Positions 1 to 8,770 of a stretch of 64,000 nt of DNA are shown in pieces (position 1 is the stretch's first letter; every line of letters begins with the position of its first letter). The notes beneath the pieces are model-generated. The model searched no databases. It saw only the letters and a list, made by a program, of their open reading frames with translations, and was not told the origin of the DNA. This stretch comes from Candidatus Enterococcus moelleringii (GTDB taxonomy: Bacteria; Bacillota; Bacilli; Lactobacillales; Enterococcaceae). The stretch spans positions 62,001 to 126,000 of the forward strand of contig NZ_JAFREM010000029.1 in NCBI RefSeq assembly GCF_017377575.1, written 5' to 3'. The translations under genes and the position numbers were made by a program.

Positions 1-643
1 GATTTAAGCGGGCACTTTGCAGGGCCGCCGCCCCCAGCTTCCGCAGGTTTCGCTCAGCCACAGCTTCCAAATATTGGCGGTACACTTGATCAAAACGTTG
101 CCGTTGTTGATAAACCAGTTGTTCAACTTTCGGCGAATGACAGGCTTCGGTTAAAATCTCCTGCTCCGGTTCCAAAACAATCACATAAAATTCTGGGCAC
201 CAGCCGCTGATCGCTCTGGTGGTGCCTTTTTGCTGCTCGAACAGGGTCAAAGAAGGAAACAAAATACTGTCGGTACGCTCGATGCCGAGACAAATGTTCA
301 AAATTTCTTCCCGCGAGAAGGGCTTTCCAAAATAAGCCGCCACCGCCTGGCAAGTAGCCGCGATATCAGCAGTGCTGCTGGACATCCCTTTAGCGACCGG
401 CAAATCCGAATCCACCGTGATGCACAACTTTGCTAACTCCAGCTCCGAAATACCTAGGTGTTGTAAAGTTCTGCTGGCTGTGATCTGGACTTTTGTTGGC
501 AGTGAATTCGGGTGATTCCCGGAACCCACAGTCACGCGGGAAAAGCTGTCGATACCGTAACTGACTAATTTTTGCGAATCCCCCACCCAGCCCTGCAAAA
601 GCTCACCGCAGGAACCAGGGCAAATGGCCGTTACCTGTTTCAT
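1..643 (-). CDS. pduX: GHMP-family kinase, PduX-like (L-threonine kinase), 3' end outside window
   Basis: Reading frame open to the left window edge, so the C-terminus is missing. The visible 214 residues contain the GHMP kinase ATP-binding motif LPVAKGMSSSTAD at residues 81-93 and the N-terminal CPGSCGELLQG typical of PduX. PduX phosphorylates L-threonine; the product is decarboxylated by CobD to aminopropanol phosphate, the linker of the cobalamin nucleotide loop. The start codon overlaps the cobD stop (ATGA), so the two are probably translationally coupled. Function is assigned from the motif and the cobD neighbour; another GHMP kinase is less likely. Confidence 0.82.
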   Translation of the reverse strand, partial: MKQVTAICPGSCGELLQGWVGDSQKLVSYGIDSFSRVTVGSGNHPNSLPTKVQITASRTLQHLGISELELAKLCITVDSDLPVAKGMSSSTADIAATCQAVAAYFGKPFSREEILNICLGIERTDSILFPSLTLFEQQKGTTRAISGWCPEFYVIVLEPEQEILTEACHSPKVEQLVYQQRQRFDQVYRQYLEAVAERNLRKLGAAALQSARLN

Positions 644-1704
644 AAAATCTCCTCCAACGCCGCCAGCAGCGCCTCGTTTTCCGGGCGGGACTTGACGGCG
701 ATCCGGTAATAGCGTTGGCTCAAGCCTTTGAAGCTGTCGCAATTGCGGATCAAAATGTTTTTTGTCAGCAGACGTTCCTGCAGACAGTCCTCTTTAGTAT
801 ACCGGAAAAACAGGTAGTTGGTTTCACTGGGATAACATTTAATCGCTGGGGCAAATTTAGCTAAGTGTTCAACTAAAAAAGCCCGCTCTTGTTTAATATA
901 TTGCTGACTTTCTTTAATAAATTCTTGTTCTTTTAAGGCTTGTTGGCCAGCCAAGTCGGCAAAGGTGTTAATATGCCAAGGCACCGTTTGCTGCTCCATT
1001 TCGGCCAATATTTCTTGATTGCTGGTTAATAAATAACCCAAACGTAAGCCAGGAATCGCGAACATTTTAGTCAGCGAGCGGAAAATAAACAGCTGCGAAT
1101 AATCGTTTAACGCTCCCACTAAGGACTGGTCTTCTTCGGAAAAGTCCACAAAGGCTTCATCCACAATCAGCTTGATTTCATTGTCTTGGCAAAATGCTAG
1201 CAGTTGCAACAGTTCATCCTGCCTTAACAACTGACCAGTGGGGTTGTTGGGATTGCATAAGCAAATTCCAGTTACCTTTTGTCGTTTGGCGCTTTGAATC
1301 AAGTCCGCTACGTTCCACTGAAAATCGTACTTTTCCAAATTGAAATAACAAAATTCAGTGGCCTGCTGACTAAAGGCTTCTTCATATTCCACGAACGTAG
1401 GCGCCAAAAGCAGCAAGCGGTTCACCGGTAATGTTTTCCCCAACATAAAAATTGCTTCGGCCGCCCCGTTGGAGGCATAAACTTGTTCAGGTCGGATGCC
1501 ATGAAATTCTGCGATCGCCGCTTTTAAGTCGCGATAGCGCAGATCGGGATAGTGAACCAGCTGCTCAATTCCTGCCTGCAGTACTTTTTTTACCCCCGCG
1601 GGAATCCCCAGCGGATTAATATTGGCACTGAAATCGATCAGCTTTTGCGGGTCCAGTTGATGGATTTCAGCGATTTCTTGAATGTTGCCTCCGTGCTTAG
1701 CCAT
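640..1704 (-). CDS. cobD: L-threonine-O-3-phosphate decarboxylase CobD
   Basis: 354 residues, normal length for the family. It is a PLP fold-type I aminotransferase-like enzyme: substrate-binding DFSANINPLG near residue 25, CNPNNPTG near residue 150, and the PLP lysine in SLTKMF near residue 212. CobD makes (R)-1-amino-2-propanol O-2-phosphate for the lower-loop linker of cobalamin. Histidinol-phosphate aminotransferase is the nearest alternative, but no his genes are nearby and a cobalamin riboswitch lies upstream. Runs in one operon with the ECF S component before it and the PduX-like kinase after it. Confidence 0.9.
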   Translation of the reverse strand: MAKHGGNIQEIAEIHQLDPQKLIDFSANINPLGIPAGVKKVLQAGIEQLVHYPDLRYRDLKAAIAEFHGIRPEQVYASNGAAEAIFMLGKTLPVNRLLLLAPTFVEYEEAFSQQATEFCYFNLEKYDFQWNVADLIQSAKRQKVTGICLCNPNNPTGQLLRQDELLQLLAFCQDNEIKLIVDEAFVDFSEEDQSLVGALNDYSQLFIFRSLTKMFAIPGLRLGYLLTSNQEILAEMEQQTVPWHINTFADLAGQQALKEQEFIKESQQYIKQERAFLVEHLAKFAPAIKCYPSETNYLFFRYTKEDCLQERLLTKNILIRNCDSFKGLSQRYYRIAVKSRPENEALLAALEEIL

Positions 1705-1725
1705 CTTAACTCCCCCGTTTTTCGT

Positions 1726-2223
1726 TTATTTGGCTGAGACAAATTCCTTGTATTTACTTGGAATGCCCAGAATAACAATTTCAGATAATCCTAAATTCAC
1801 CACAGTTGCCAAAGTTAAAGGCACGAACAAAACGAAAATCCCCGGTCCCATTAAAGGATACAGTAACACGATGTCCAATGGCACATTGATGATGTAAGCT
1901 ACCACCATCGAAACCACAGAAGCTGCCAGTTTATTCTTGGCCAGTTTTCTGCGAGTCCAGCTGTAGGCGAACATGCATAAAGCCATTATGGCCGCGATAA
2001 TCAAGTGAATCGGTAGTGAGCTGGGAAAGCCGGATAATAGCGCTGAAATCATGTGGCCGAAAAAGCCTAAAAAGGCCCCCGCCGCTGGTCCTAAAACAAT
2101 GGCGCCAATAAATGCTGGAAATGAGTCCAAGGCAATCGAACCTAAAATCTTGATGTTGGCCCCAATGACACACAGAGCCAGCAGGATTGCCAAGGTGGTT
2201 AATCTTTTTGTTGCGTTATTCAT
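1726..2223 (-). CDS. ECF transporter S component, B12-regulated (CblT-like candidate)
   Basis: 165 residues with five to six hydrophobic segments and the small-molecule S-component layout (early ANIKI, then SIALDSFPAF and GAFLGFFGHMISALLSG). S components bind a vitamin or precursor and share an ECF energising module encoded elsewhere. It is the first gene after a cobalamin riboswitch and precedes cobD, so the substrate is probably a cobalamin precursor. B12-regulated S components called CblT are linked in the literature to alpha-ribazole or dimethylbenzimidazole salvage; the exact substrate here is inference. A strong ribosome site (AAGGAGG) lies directly after the riboswitch terminator. Confidence 0.75.
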   Translation of the reverse strand: MNNATKRLTTLAILLALCVIGANIKILGSIALDSFPAFIGAIVLGPAAGAFLGFFGHMISALLSGFPSSLPIHLIIAAIMALCMFAYSWTRRKLAKNKLAASVVSMVVAYIINVPLDIVLLYPLMGPGIFVLFVPLTLATVVNLGLSEIVILGIPSKYKEFVSAK

Positions 2224-2240
2224 TTTGTCCCCTCCTTAAA

Positions 2241-2285
2241 AAAATAAACACGCCGAGCCTGAAAAAGAAGGACTCGCCGTGTTTT
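2241..2285 (-). terminator. Intrinsic terminator, expression platform of cobalamin riboswitch 1
   Basis: An inverted repeat (AAACACG arm plus a CGAG block, one C-C mismatch) is followed on the minus strand by a T-rich run, between the riboswitch core and the ribosome site of the S component. This placement fits control by transcription termination when B12 is bound. Confidence 0.7.
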
Positions 2286-2344
2286 GTCTGTTTAATGGTG
2301 CAAACAATCAGCAAATAATCTTCCCAATCCAATTATTCTTTAAC

Positions 2345-2480
2345 AATCGATCAAGGTATCCTGACTTTGCTTCATCCTACTCTCATGCCTTCCCGTAAAG
2401 TGGCAGTTTTGATTTCGTCAGCGCTTACAGTAGAAAGGGGCTGTTGAGGATTCTCACCTCATTCCCTTGAACCATTATTA
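2345..2480 (-). promoter_or_regulatory. Cobalamin riboswitch 1
   Basis: The minus strand carries the cobalamin aptamer landmarks in order: GGGAATGAGGTGAGAATCC, a CCCC/ACTGTAA segment, CCACT, GGGAAGGC, and the B12 box AGTCAGGATACC at about 2355-2367. A TATAAT -10 element on the minus strand at 2498-2503 would start transcription just before it. It controls the ECF S component, cobD and the PduX-like kinase. Confidence 0.95.
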
Positions 2481-2598
2481 TTTATTTGATTGTCTTTATT
2501 ATATCGAATCCTGTTGACCGTCCGAAGTTCTGGCGTCAAGTCAGCTACATTCTGATAGTTTGAAATAGAAGAGGACAAAAAATTGCTATTTACTTTTT

Positions 2599-3534
2599 CT
2601 AATATCCGTAGGCGATTAAATGTTCCCCCGCCGAAATTGGCAAACTAGCCACCTGATACAAAATTTCGCCTTTTTGCTTAGCAAAACCTTCCCATAATAC
2701 ATTGCCGAAGATATCCTCGATTACCCCTAGGGATTGACCGGCTTCCACCTGATCTCCCAGCTCAAAAGCTGGATACCACAGCCCAGTTTGCGGACTGTCC
2801 AGGTAATGGATGTTTTCCTTCAGCGGCAATGGCTTAGCACCGCTCAACGGCTCGTCTAAAATCTGCAAAAATCGCAAATGCTGCTGGACATCATCCACAA
2901 AACCATCAATCGCTGCCGGCAATCGTTCGCCAAAGCCGCCACGTTCAATCAATAAGGCTGGAACACCCATCTGGCAGGCACATCCGCTGGCACCTACCCG
3001 ACTTTGAGAAGGGATGCCAAAGGGCAGATCTAAATACTGTACCGCTTCATATTCTTGCTGGACCGTTTCCGGTGAACCAACGCCAGGTATAAAAACAAAC
3101 TGCTCCAGCGGCTCTGGTAAATCGCCGCTGTGGAAATCCAAATAGAAATCTGCTAGCGAGAAAAACGCTGTTTCTAAGGTATAAGCGATTTTTTCGGTTT
3201 CTGTACCATCAGCTTTCCCCGGAAAAGAGCGATTCAAATTCTTGCCATCGGCAGGATTCACAAAGGCGATCCGTTGATAGAAGGCTCGCTGGCTGACACA
3301 AGGTAAGATGATTAAATTGCCCATCAGTTCACTAGGATTGATTTCTTGGCTCAAACGTTTCGCCGCTTCAATGCCGGGATATTCTCCGCCATGAACACCA
3401 GCGGTTATTAGTAATGTTGCGCCCGGCTGTTGCCCTTTGATGGAAACCACCGGCAGCTCAAGATCGGTGCCTGCTACCTGGTAGAAAAGGCGTTCAACGG
3501 TTCCGGCTATTTGCTTCGTTAATTTTTCTTTCAC
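2599..3534 (-). CDS. M14-type zinc deacylase (succinylglutamate desuccinylase/aspartoacylase family)
   Basis: 311 residues. Zinc ligands are visible as H48-G-G-E51 and H135 in DFHSGD, with R102 in NLNRSFPG and a candidate catalytic Glu at 197 (LLIERGG). The family removes acyl or amide-linked groups from small amino-acid derivatives. It is the last gene of the B12-riboswitch Opp/Nik-type operon, about 14 bp after the second ATPase, so it may process the imported ligand; that role is inference. GTG is the likely start, with AGGAGG five bases upstream. The C-terminal third resembles the beta-rich domain of this family. Cytoplasmic, with no signal peptide. Confidence 0.8.
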   Translation of the reverse strand: MKEKLTKQIAGTVERLFYQVAGTDLELPVVSIKGQQPGATLLITAGVHGGEYPGIEAAKRLSQEINPSELMGNLIILPCVSQRAFYQRIAFVNPADGKNLNRSFPGKADGTETEKIAYTLETAFFSLADFYLDFHSGDLPEPLEQFVFIPGVGSPETVQQEYEAVQYLDLPFGIPSQSRVGASGCACQMGVPALLIERGGFGERLPAAIDGFVDDVQQHLRFLQILDEPLSGAKPLPLKENIHYLDSPQTGLWYPAFELGDQVEAGQSLGVIEDIFGNVLWEGFAKQKGEILYQVASLPISAGEHLIAYGY

Positions 3535-3548
3535 ATCGGCCTCCTGTT

Positions 3549-4355
3549 TTACGTCATTGTTGGTTTCAGTTGCTGTCTGACCTTCGCTAGTGAATACACT
3601 GAGTTCAACAGGTCCTGCGTATAGGCAACTTGGGATGCGCTGAAGGTCTCGCTGCTGCTGAGCCGATCCACCACCACGCCTTTTTGCATCACTAAAATCT
3701 TATGGGCAAAGGACTGGACCAAGGCCAAATCGTGGCTGATAAACAGCATGCTCATGTTGGTCTGCTTTTGCAGCTTCACCAGTAAATCCACAATACTTTT
3801 TTGCACCGATACGTCTAAGGCTGAAGTAGCTTCGTCGCAAATCAACAGCTCAGGTTCCAAGGCCAAGGCCCGGGCAATACTAACCCGCTGGCACTGACCA
3901 CCGCTTAAATTATGAGGGTAACGATCCAAATATTCTTCAGTCATTTCCACCATCGCCAGCAGCTCAATCGCTTTAGCCCGTTTCTCTTTGGGTTTCAATT
4001 TTTTGTAATTAAACAAGGGTTCTGTCACCACATCGATCACCTTCATTTTCGGGTTGATCGAAGCCATCGGGGCTTGAAACACCATCTGAATCTGGGGCCG
4101 CAGCTGCCAGATTGCTTTTTTATTGTAGCTTAAGATGTTTTCGCCGCGGTAAATGATTTCACCTTGAGTGGGTGGTTCCATCAGCATCAGCATTTTCACC
4201 AGCGTGGATTTTCCGGAGCCGCTTTCGCCGACAATTCCGATGGTTTCGCCTTTTTCCATCGTAAAGGAAATGTCATCGCAGGCGGTCAGAATTTCTTTAT
4301 TAGGCAAAGTAAATTCTTTGGTTAAATGCTGAACCTCTAAAATAATCTCAGACAT
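3549..4355 (-). CDS. Opp/Nik-type ABC importer ATPase (OppF-like)
   Basis: Walker A GESGSGKST at residues 43-51, signature LSGGQCQR and Walker B LLICDEATSALD. It is one of two unequal ATPases that power oligopeptide/nickel-type importers. I place the start at ATG 4355 (MSEII) because GGAGGT lies seven bases upstream; a longer frame from 4364 would start inside that ribosome site. The start overlaps the end of the preceding ATPase by 8 bp, indicating coupling. Part of a six-gene transporter operon behind a cobalamin riboswitch. Confidence 0.9.
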   Translation of the reverse strand: MSEIILEVQHLTKEFTLPNKEILTACDDISFTMEKGETIGIVGESGSGKSTLVKMLMLMEPPTQGEIIYRGENILSYNKKAIWQLRPQIQMVFQAPMASINPKMKVIDVVTEPLFNYKKLKPKEKRAKAIELLAMVEMTEEYLDRYPHNLSGGQCQRVSIARALALEPELLICDEATSALDVSVQKSIVDLLVKLQKQTNMSMLFISHDLALVQSFAHKILVMQKGVVVDRLSSSETFSASQVAYTQDLLNSVYSLAKVRQQLKPTMT

Positions 4356-5133
4356 GCAACGCACCTCCTAATTCTGGGACTGCGGCTAACAGTCGTTTGG
4401 TGTAGTCGCTGGTGGGTGATTCGATAACTTCCAGCACAGTGCCGCAATCCACCACCACGCCTTTTTCCATCACTACCAGCTGATCGGACATGTAGGCTGC
4501 CATCGCCAAGTTGTGAGTCACTAGCAGAATCGAGGTGTGATAACTCTTCCGCAGCAGCAAAAGTTCTTCGACAATTTGCTGCTGGGTCACCACGTCCAGC
4601 GCACTTGTGGGTTCGTCGGCTAGCAATAATTCGGGGTTGAAGGTCATCGCCATGGCAATACCTACCCGCTGGCACATCCCACCACTCAACTGGTGGGGGT
4701 AGCTGTCCATGATACTTTTGGCATCAGGCAGTCTCATCTTAATCAGCATTTCTTCGGCTTTTTGACGGGCTGATTTGCTGTCGAGAGACAAATGCTGCTG
4801 AATGTATTCTTCAAATTGCGGTCCGATTTTACGGATGGGATTTAAGGCGGAGCTGCTGTCTTGAAAAATCAGCGACAGCTTGGTGCCCCGCATTTTTTGC
4901 CATTGAGCCGGACTTTGAGCCAGTAAGGACTCCCCTTGCAGATCGATGGCACCGGTTATTTTTGCGGTTTTAGGCAGAGCACCCAGTACGGTTTTCAGCA
5001 CAGTGGATTTGCCACTGCCGCTTTCCCCGACAATCCCGACGATTTCACCTTTTTTCATGGTTAAATTAAAGTCTTGGACGCTAGGGTTCTGATTGCCTTC
5101 ATAGCACACCGATAAATTTTCGATTTTCAGCAT
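4348..5133 (-). CDS. Opp/Nik-type ABC importer ATPase (OppD-like)
   Basis: 261 residues with Walker A GESGSGKST near residue 38, signature LSGGMCQR, Walker B LLLADEPTSALD and an H-loop THN. First ATPase of the importer, 14 bp after the binding protein gene. The C-terminus is shorter than many OppD proteins, so the usual extended oligopeptide domain is reduced; this also occurs in NikD-like proteins. Substrate cannot be read from the ATPase. Confidence 0.9.
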   Translation of the reverse strand: MLKIENLSVCYEGNQNPSVQDFNLTMKKGEIVGIVGESGSGKSTVLKTVLGALPKTAKITGAIDLQGESLLAQSPAQWQKMRGTKLSLIFQDSSSALNPIRKIGPQFEEYIQQHLSLDSKSARQKAEEMLIKMRLPDAKSIMDSYPHQLSGGMCQRVGIAMAMTFNPELLLADEPTSALDVVTQQQIVEELLLLRKSYHTSILLVTHNLAMAAYMSDQLVVMEKGVVVDCGTVLEVIESPTSDYTKRLLAAVPELGGALHV

Positions 5134-5146
5134 AATTTCTCACTCT

Positions 5147-6706
5147 CTATTCAAATGTGACGTCCTTAGTCAACCAATAGTAGTCCACCGGATACAGCTG
5201 AATGCCCTTCACTTGGTCAGTATGGAATAGATACGTAGTTTCGTAGCCAAAGAACATGGTGGCTGCATCGTCCATAATCATTTGTTGAATTTCAATGTCT
5301 AAATCGCGACGTTCATTTTCATCAAAGGTGGTGGTTAATTGATCGATCAACTCGTCCACCTTCGGATTGTTGTAATCATTAACATTGGTTGGTGACTCGC
5401 TGTGCCAATTGTCTCGCAGGTAGTTTTCCGGGTCACCGGTGTTCGCCACCAATACGTTCCAAATCAGCATGTCAAAGCTGCCGGAATCCCGTAAATCCAT
5501 CGATGTTTCATAACTGACGGTATTCAAGGTTACCTTGATGCCGACATCCTTCATGTTGGCTTGGGCTGCTTGAGCATAGATGTTCAGCTCTTCGCGACTG
5601 GTATAAATAACAAATTCCAAATCTAACGGATCGCCATTTGGCTGCTCCACAAAGCCGTCGCCATCCTTGTCCTCATAGCCGGCTTCCGCTAACAATTCTT
5701 TGGCGCTTTCTGGGTCAAAGGCATTTTCGTCCACTAATTCGTCAAAGCCGAAGTCTAAGGTTGGCGGAATTGGTGCTTTCCCTGGAGTTGCGCCGCCTTG
5801 CAGCAGTTTTTCCGCATAGGTTTCCCGATCCAAGCTGCGAATCATCGCTTGGCGCAGAGCCAAATCTTTCAACGGACCATTTTGGTTCATGAAAGCATAA
5901 GTCGAACGCAGGGAATCTAAATCCTGCATTTTAATTTCCGGATTCCCTTCAAATTCCTTGGCATTTTCGGTTTTCAAATTGTAAGCCACTTGAATTTCGC
6001 CGTTTTGCAGGGCCATTGAGCGGGTGGCTTGATCATCGATACATTTCATGGTCACTTTTTCCATCGGTACTTCGCCATCCCAATAATGCTCGTTTTTCAC
6101 CAGTACACAGTCGACGGTTGGGTTGAAGCTTTCCACCGCGTAAGGGCCGGTACAAATCGGGCCATCGCTGGCAAACTTAGAAGTATCCGCAGTGGTATCC
6201 ACGATCAAGAACAGCGGATCAGCCAGACTGCCGGGAACTACCGCAGAAGGCACCTCGGTTTTAATTGAAACGGTATCGCCGTCCACTGTGATGGAATCTA
6301 ATTTGAAGAAGGTTTCCGAGCGTGGATTTAGTTCAAAAGAACGTTCCAGCGAAGCTTTAACAATTTCCGGAGTCAGCTCGGTGCCGTTGGAGAATTTTAC
6401 CTCAGGTCGGATTTTAAAGTTCCAGGTTAGATTGTCGTCGCTTACCGTCCATTCTTCCGCTAAGGATGGGACAATTTTTCCTTCTTCGTCGAACTTGGCT
6501 AAGGTTTCACCTACGCCGTAGCGGGTGACGACCCAGCCGAAATATTGCTCAGTGGGCTCTAAGGTGTCTGCGAAGCTGGTTACCCCAATCGTTAAATCTT
6601 TTCCTTCTGGTGACGCTGTATCCTCATCGCCGCCGCAGCCGGTTAAACTGCCCACGGTTAATACCAATAAAGCCAGTTTTATTCCTCGTCCTAGCCATTT
6701 CTTCAT
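5147..6706 (-). CDS. Solute-binding lipoprotein of Opp/Nik type (SBP_bac_5 family)
   Basis: 519 residues. A signal peptide ends in the lipobox LTGC, so Cys24 should be lipidated and the protein anchored outside the membrane. The mature part has the peptide/nickel-binding fold (GVGETLAKFD, SLAEEW, LTWNFKIRPEVKFSNG, later CTGPYAVESF). The family binds peptides, nickel chelates, haem or other ligands. Because the operon is behind a cobalamin riboswitch, a cobalt chelate, corrinoid or corrinoid precursor is the best guess; this is inference. It lies between the permease and ATPase genes. Confidence 0.85.
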   Translation of the reverse strand: MKKWLGRGIKLALLVLTVGSLTGCGGDEDTASPEGKDLTIGVTSFADTLEPTEQYFGWVVTRYGVGETLAKFDEEGKIVPSLAEEWTVSDDNLTWNFKIRPEVKFSNGTELTPEIVKASLERSFELNPRSETFFKLDSITVDGDTVSIKTEVPSAVVPGSLADPLFLIVDTTADTSKFASDGPICTGPYAVESFNPTVDCVLVKNEHYWDGEVPMEKVTMKCIDDQATRSMALQNGEIQVAYNLKTENAKEFEGNPEIKMQDLDSLRSTYAFMNQNGPLKDLALRQAMIRSLDRETYAEKLLQGGATPGKAPIPPTLDFGFDELVDENAFDPESAKELLAEAGYEDKDGDGFVEQPNGDPLDLEFVIYTSREELNIYAQAAQANMKDVGIKVTLNTVSYETSMDLRDSGSFDMLIWNVLVANTGDPENYLRDNWHSESPTNVNDYNNPKVDELIDQLTTTFDENERRDLDIEIQQMIMDDAATMFFGYETTYLFHTDQVKGIQLYPVDYYWLTKDVTFE

Positions 6707-6725
6707 TTTATTTCCCCCTCATTTT

Positions 6726-7547
6726 TTATTGATGTGTATCCAGCAAATCCCCGACGCTGTCACCGATCAGATTAAAGGTTACTACTACTATTACGATCGC
6801 CAGGCCGGGATAAATCATCAGCCATGGCGCAGTTGCCAAATAGGTCCGGCCTTCATTTAGCATCAGCCCCCACTCCGGTGTCGGTGCCTGCGCTCCGAAA
6901 CCTAAGAAAGACAAAGCCGCAATTTCCAACATCAAAGTTCCCATATCCGTCATGGCTGTCACTAGCATGGGCGGAAAAATATTCGGCAAAATATAATGGG
7001 ACATCAGCCGACTGTTGGCAGTCCCAGTCACCAGGGCGGCTTCCATAAACAGACTCTGATTGACCCGCAAAACCAGACTGCGAGCTAAACGGGCGTACTT
7101 GGTCCAACTGACACAGGTTATTGCAATCACAGCATTGGTTAAATTCGGTCCTAACACGCCGGCAATGGCAATCGCCAAAACCAGACCGGGGAAAGAAATC
7201 ATCATATCGGCCAACCGCATAATAATCTGGTCCACCCAGCCGCCAAAAAAGCCGGCGACAATCCCTAAAAAGGTTCCTAAAACGAAAATAATTCCTACCA
7301 TAATAATTGTTGAACCTAATGAAGACCTGGTGCCAAAAATCACTCGCGACAAAATATCCCGTCCTAAGCGATCGGTACCAAATCGGTTCAAACTGTCAGG
7401 AGCACTTAAGGAACGATTCATGTCGGCATCCAGCGGATCGTAAGGCGCGATCTGTTCAGCGAAGATGGCGACCAAAACGATCAGTGCCAGCATAATCAGT
7501 GAAATTACCAGCTGCTTATTCTTTTTCAATGACGTAAGCTTTCCCAT
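6726..7547 (-). CDS. Opp/Nik-type ABC permease (OppC/NikC-like)
   Basis: 273 residues with about six membrane segments, the N-terminal block APYDPLDADMNRSLSAPDSL and FGTDRLGRDILSR typical of OppC/DppC/NikC, and the EAA-like loop (EAALVTGTANSRLMSHYILPN). The gene overlaps the 3' end of the first permease by 32 bp; GAGGTG just upstream supports this start. Partner of the next permease in the membrane channel. Confidence 0.92.
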   Translation of the reverse strand: MGKLTSLKKNKQLVISLIMLALIVLVAIFAEQIAPYDPLDADMNRSLSAPDSLNRFGTDRLGRDILSRVIFGTRSSLGSTIIMVGIIFVLGTFLGIVAGFFGGWVDQIIMRLADMMISFPGLVLAIAIAGVLGPNLTNAVIAITCVSWTKYARLARSLVLRVNQSLFMEAALVTGTANSRLMSHYILPNIFPPMLVTAMTDMGTLMLEIAALSFLGFGAQAPTPEWGLMLNEGRTYLATAPWLMIYPGLAIVIVVVTFNLIGDSVGDLLDTHQ

Positions 7548-8517
7548 CTTTCTTCACCTCACTCGTTTTAACCTTCATTTTTTTGTCTTGCTTCAGCCGC
7601 GGATCAATCAACGGATAAGAAAAGTCCACCAAAAGATTAATCAGCATATAAAACAGCGAAATCATTAATACGTAGCCTTGGATTAATGGGAAATCACGAC
7701 AGGCAATTGCCCGCACAGCCATGTTTCCCAAGCCTGGCCAGTTGTAAATAATTTCTACGACCGCGGTTCCACCTAGCAGGCTGCCAAAGGACAAGCCTAA
7801 AATGGTCACTAGCGGCAGCAGCACATTAGGCATGACATGCTGCATGAGGATTTTCCTTTCAGGAATTCCCCGCATGCGCGCGCCCGTTACGTATTCCTTG
7901 TTTAGTTCTTCTAATACAGTGATCCGCACTTGGCGGGTGTATTTCGCCGACATTGCCAAGGCTAAGGTCACCGCCGGTAGGATAATCGACCGCAGATCGG
8001 CACTGCCGCCGGATACTGAGACCCAGCCGAGATTCACCCCGAACACTCGCAGTAAAACCAAGCCGATCCAGAAGCTGGGTACGGAAATTCCGATAAAGGA
8101 AAAGCCGCGAACAACGTAGTCCATCCATTTGTTGTGGAAGACTGCTGATAAAAAGCCCAATGGCAAGGAAACCACTAACATGATCGCCAATGACAAAAGC
8201 GCTAAGGCCAGTGTCGGCAGCAGGCACTGGATCAATTTTTGGAAGACTGGCATTTTAAAGGAATAGCTCATCCCCATATCGCCGGTGACCACGCCTTTCA
8301 GCCAACTGCCATACTGCGTCAAGAACGGCCGATCCAAGCCTAGATCATGTCTAGCCTGAGCCAGCAATTCCGGTGTTGGAATGTGTCCGCATTCCGTCAG
8401 CATAATTTCCGCCGGATCTCCTGGTGATAAATAAACCAGCAGAAAGGTTAAAAAACTGATGCCGAATAAGACGATGAATAATTGAATAATGCGATGATTG
8501 CTTTTTTGAATCGTCAT
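7516..8517 (-). CDS. Opp/Nik-type ABC permease (OppB/NikB-like)
   Basis: 333 residues, first gene of the operon. It has the OppB/DppB landmarks: YLSPGDPAEIML near the N-terminus, GLDRPFLTQYGSWL, about six membrane segments and the EAA-like loop (EYVTGARMRGIPERKILMQHVMPN). A lysine-rich tail of about 25 residues follows the last membrane segment. Riboswitch 2 and two tandem terminators lie upstream, so expression should fall when cobalamin is present. Confidence 0.92.
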   Translation of the reverse strand: MTIQKSNHRIIQLFIVLFGISFLTFLLVYLSPGDPAEIMLTECGHIPTPELLAQARHDLGLDRPFLTQYGSWLKGVVTGDMGMSYSFKMPVFQKLIQCLLPTLALALLSLAIMLVVSLPLGFLSAVFHNKWMDYVVRGFSFIGISVPSFWIGLVLLRVFGVNLGWVSVSGGSADLRSIILPAVTLALAMSAKYTRQVRITVLEELNKEYVTGARMRGIPERKILMQHVMPNVLLPLVTILGLSFGSLLGGTAVVEIIYNWPGLGNMAVRAIACRDFPLIQGYVLMISLFYMLINLLVDFSYPLIDPRLKQDKKMKVKTSEVKKDGKAYVIEKE

Positions 8518-8658
8518 GTTCTTTTCCCCATTTCTAATTTAAGAAAGGCTTCCAACTCGCCCGCCTAATCCTAGCAAAGCTCGTCAGTGAAGCCAGACAT
8601 CAAAAAACTTTAAATATAACTTTGATCCTCGTGGAAACTTGCTTTTTTTCCTTGCGAA

Positions 8659-8697
8659 AAAGAAAAAGCCCCTAACTCGAATGAATTAAGGGCTTGC
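8659..8697 (-). terminator. Second intrinsic terminator downstream of riboswitch 2
   Basis: Minus strand: an AAGCCCTTAA / TTAGGGGCTT hairpin followed by TTTTTCTTTTT. It lies between riboswitch 2 and the first permease gene, after another terminator-like hairpin at 8704-8731. Confidence 0.75.
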
Positions 8698-8703
8698 TAT
8701 ACA

Positions 8704-8731
8704 ACAAAAAAGGCAGTCATAGACACTGCTT
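8704..8731 (-). terminator. First terminator-like hairpin downstream of riboswitch 2
   Basis: Minus strand GCAGT - 7-nt loop - ACTGC, then CTTTTTTG. A short stem with a good T-run. With the hairpin at 8659-8697 it gives a tandem termination platform. Confidence 0.6.
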
Positions 8732-8770
8732 GTCTGAAGTATAAAGAATTTCCCAATCCATTCTTTTACT

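Noticed and set aside
4337-4675. A 112-residue frame inside the ATPase genes
   Set aside because: Shadow of the OppD-like gene; it lacks a start context, and the ATPase motifs lie in the other frame.
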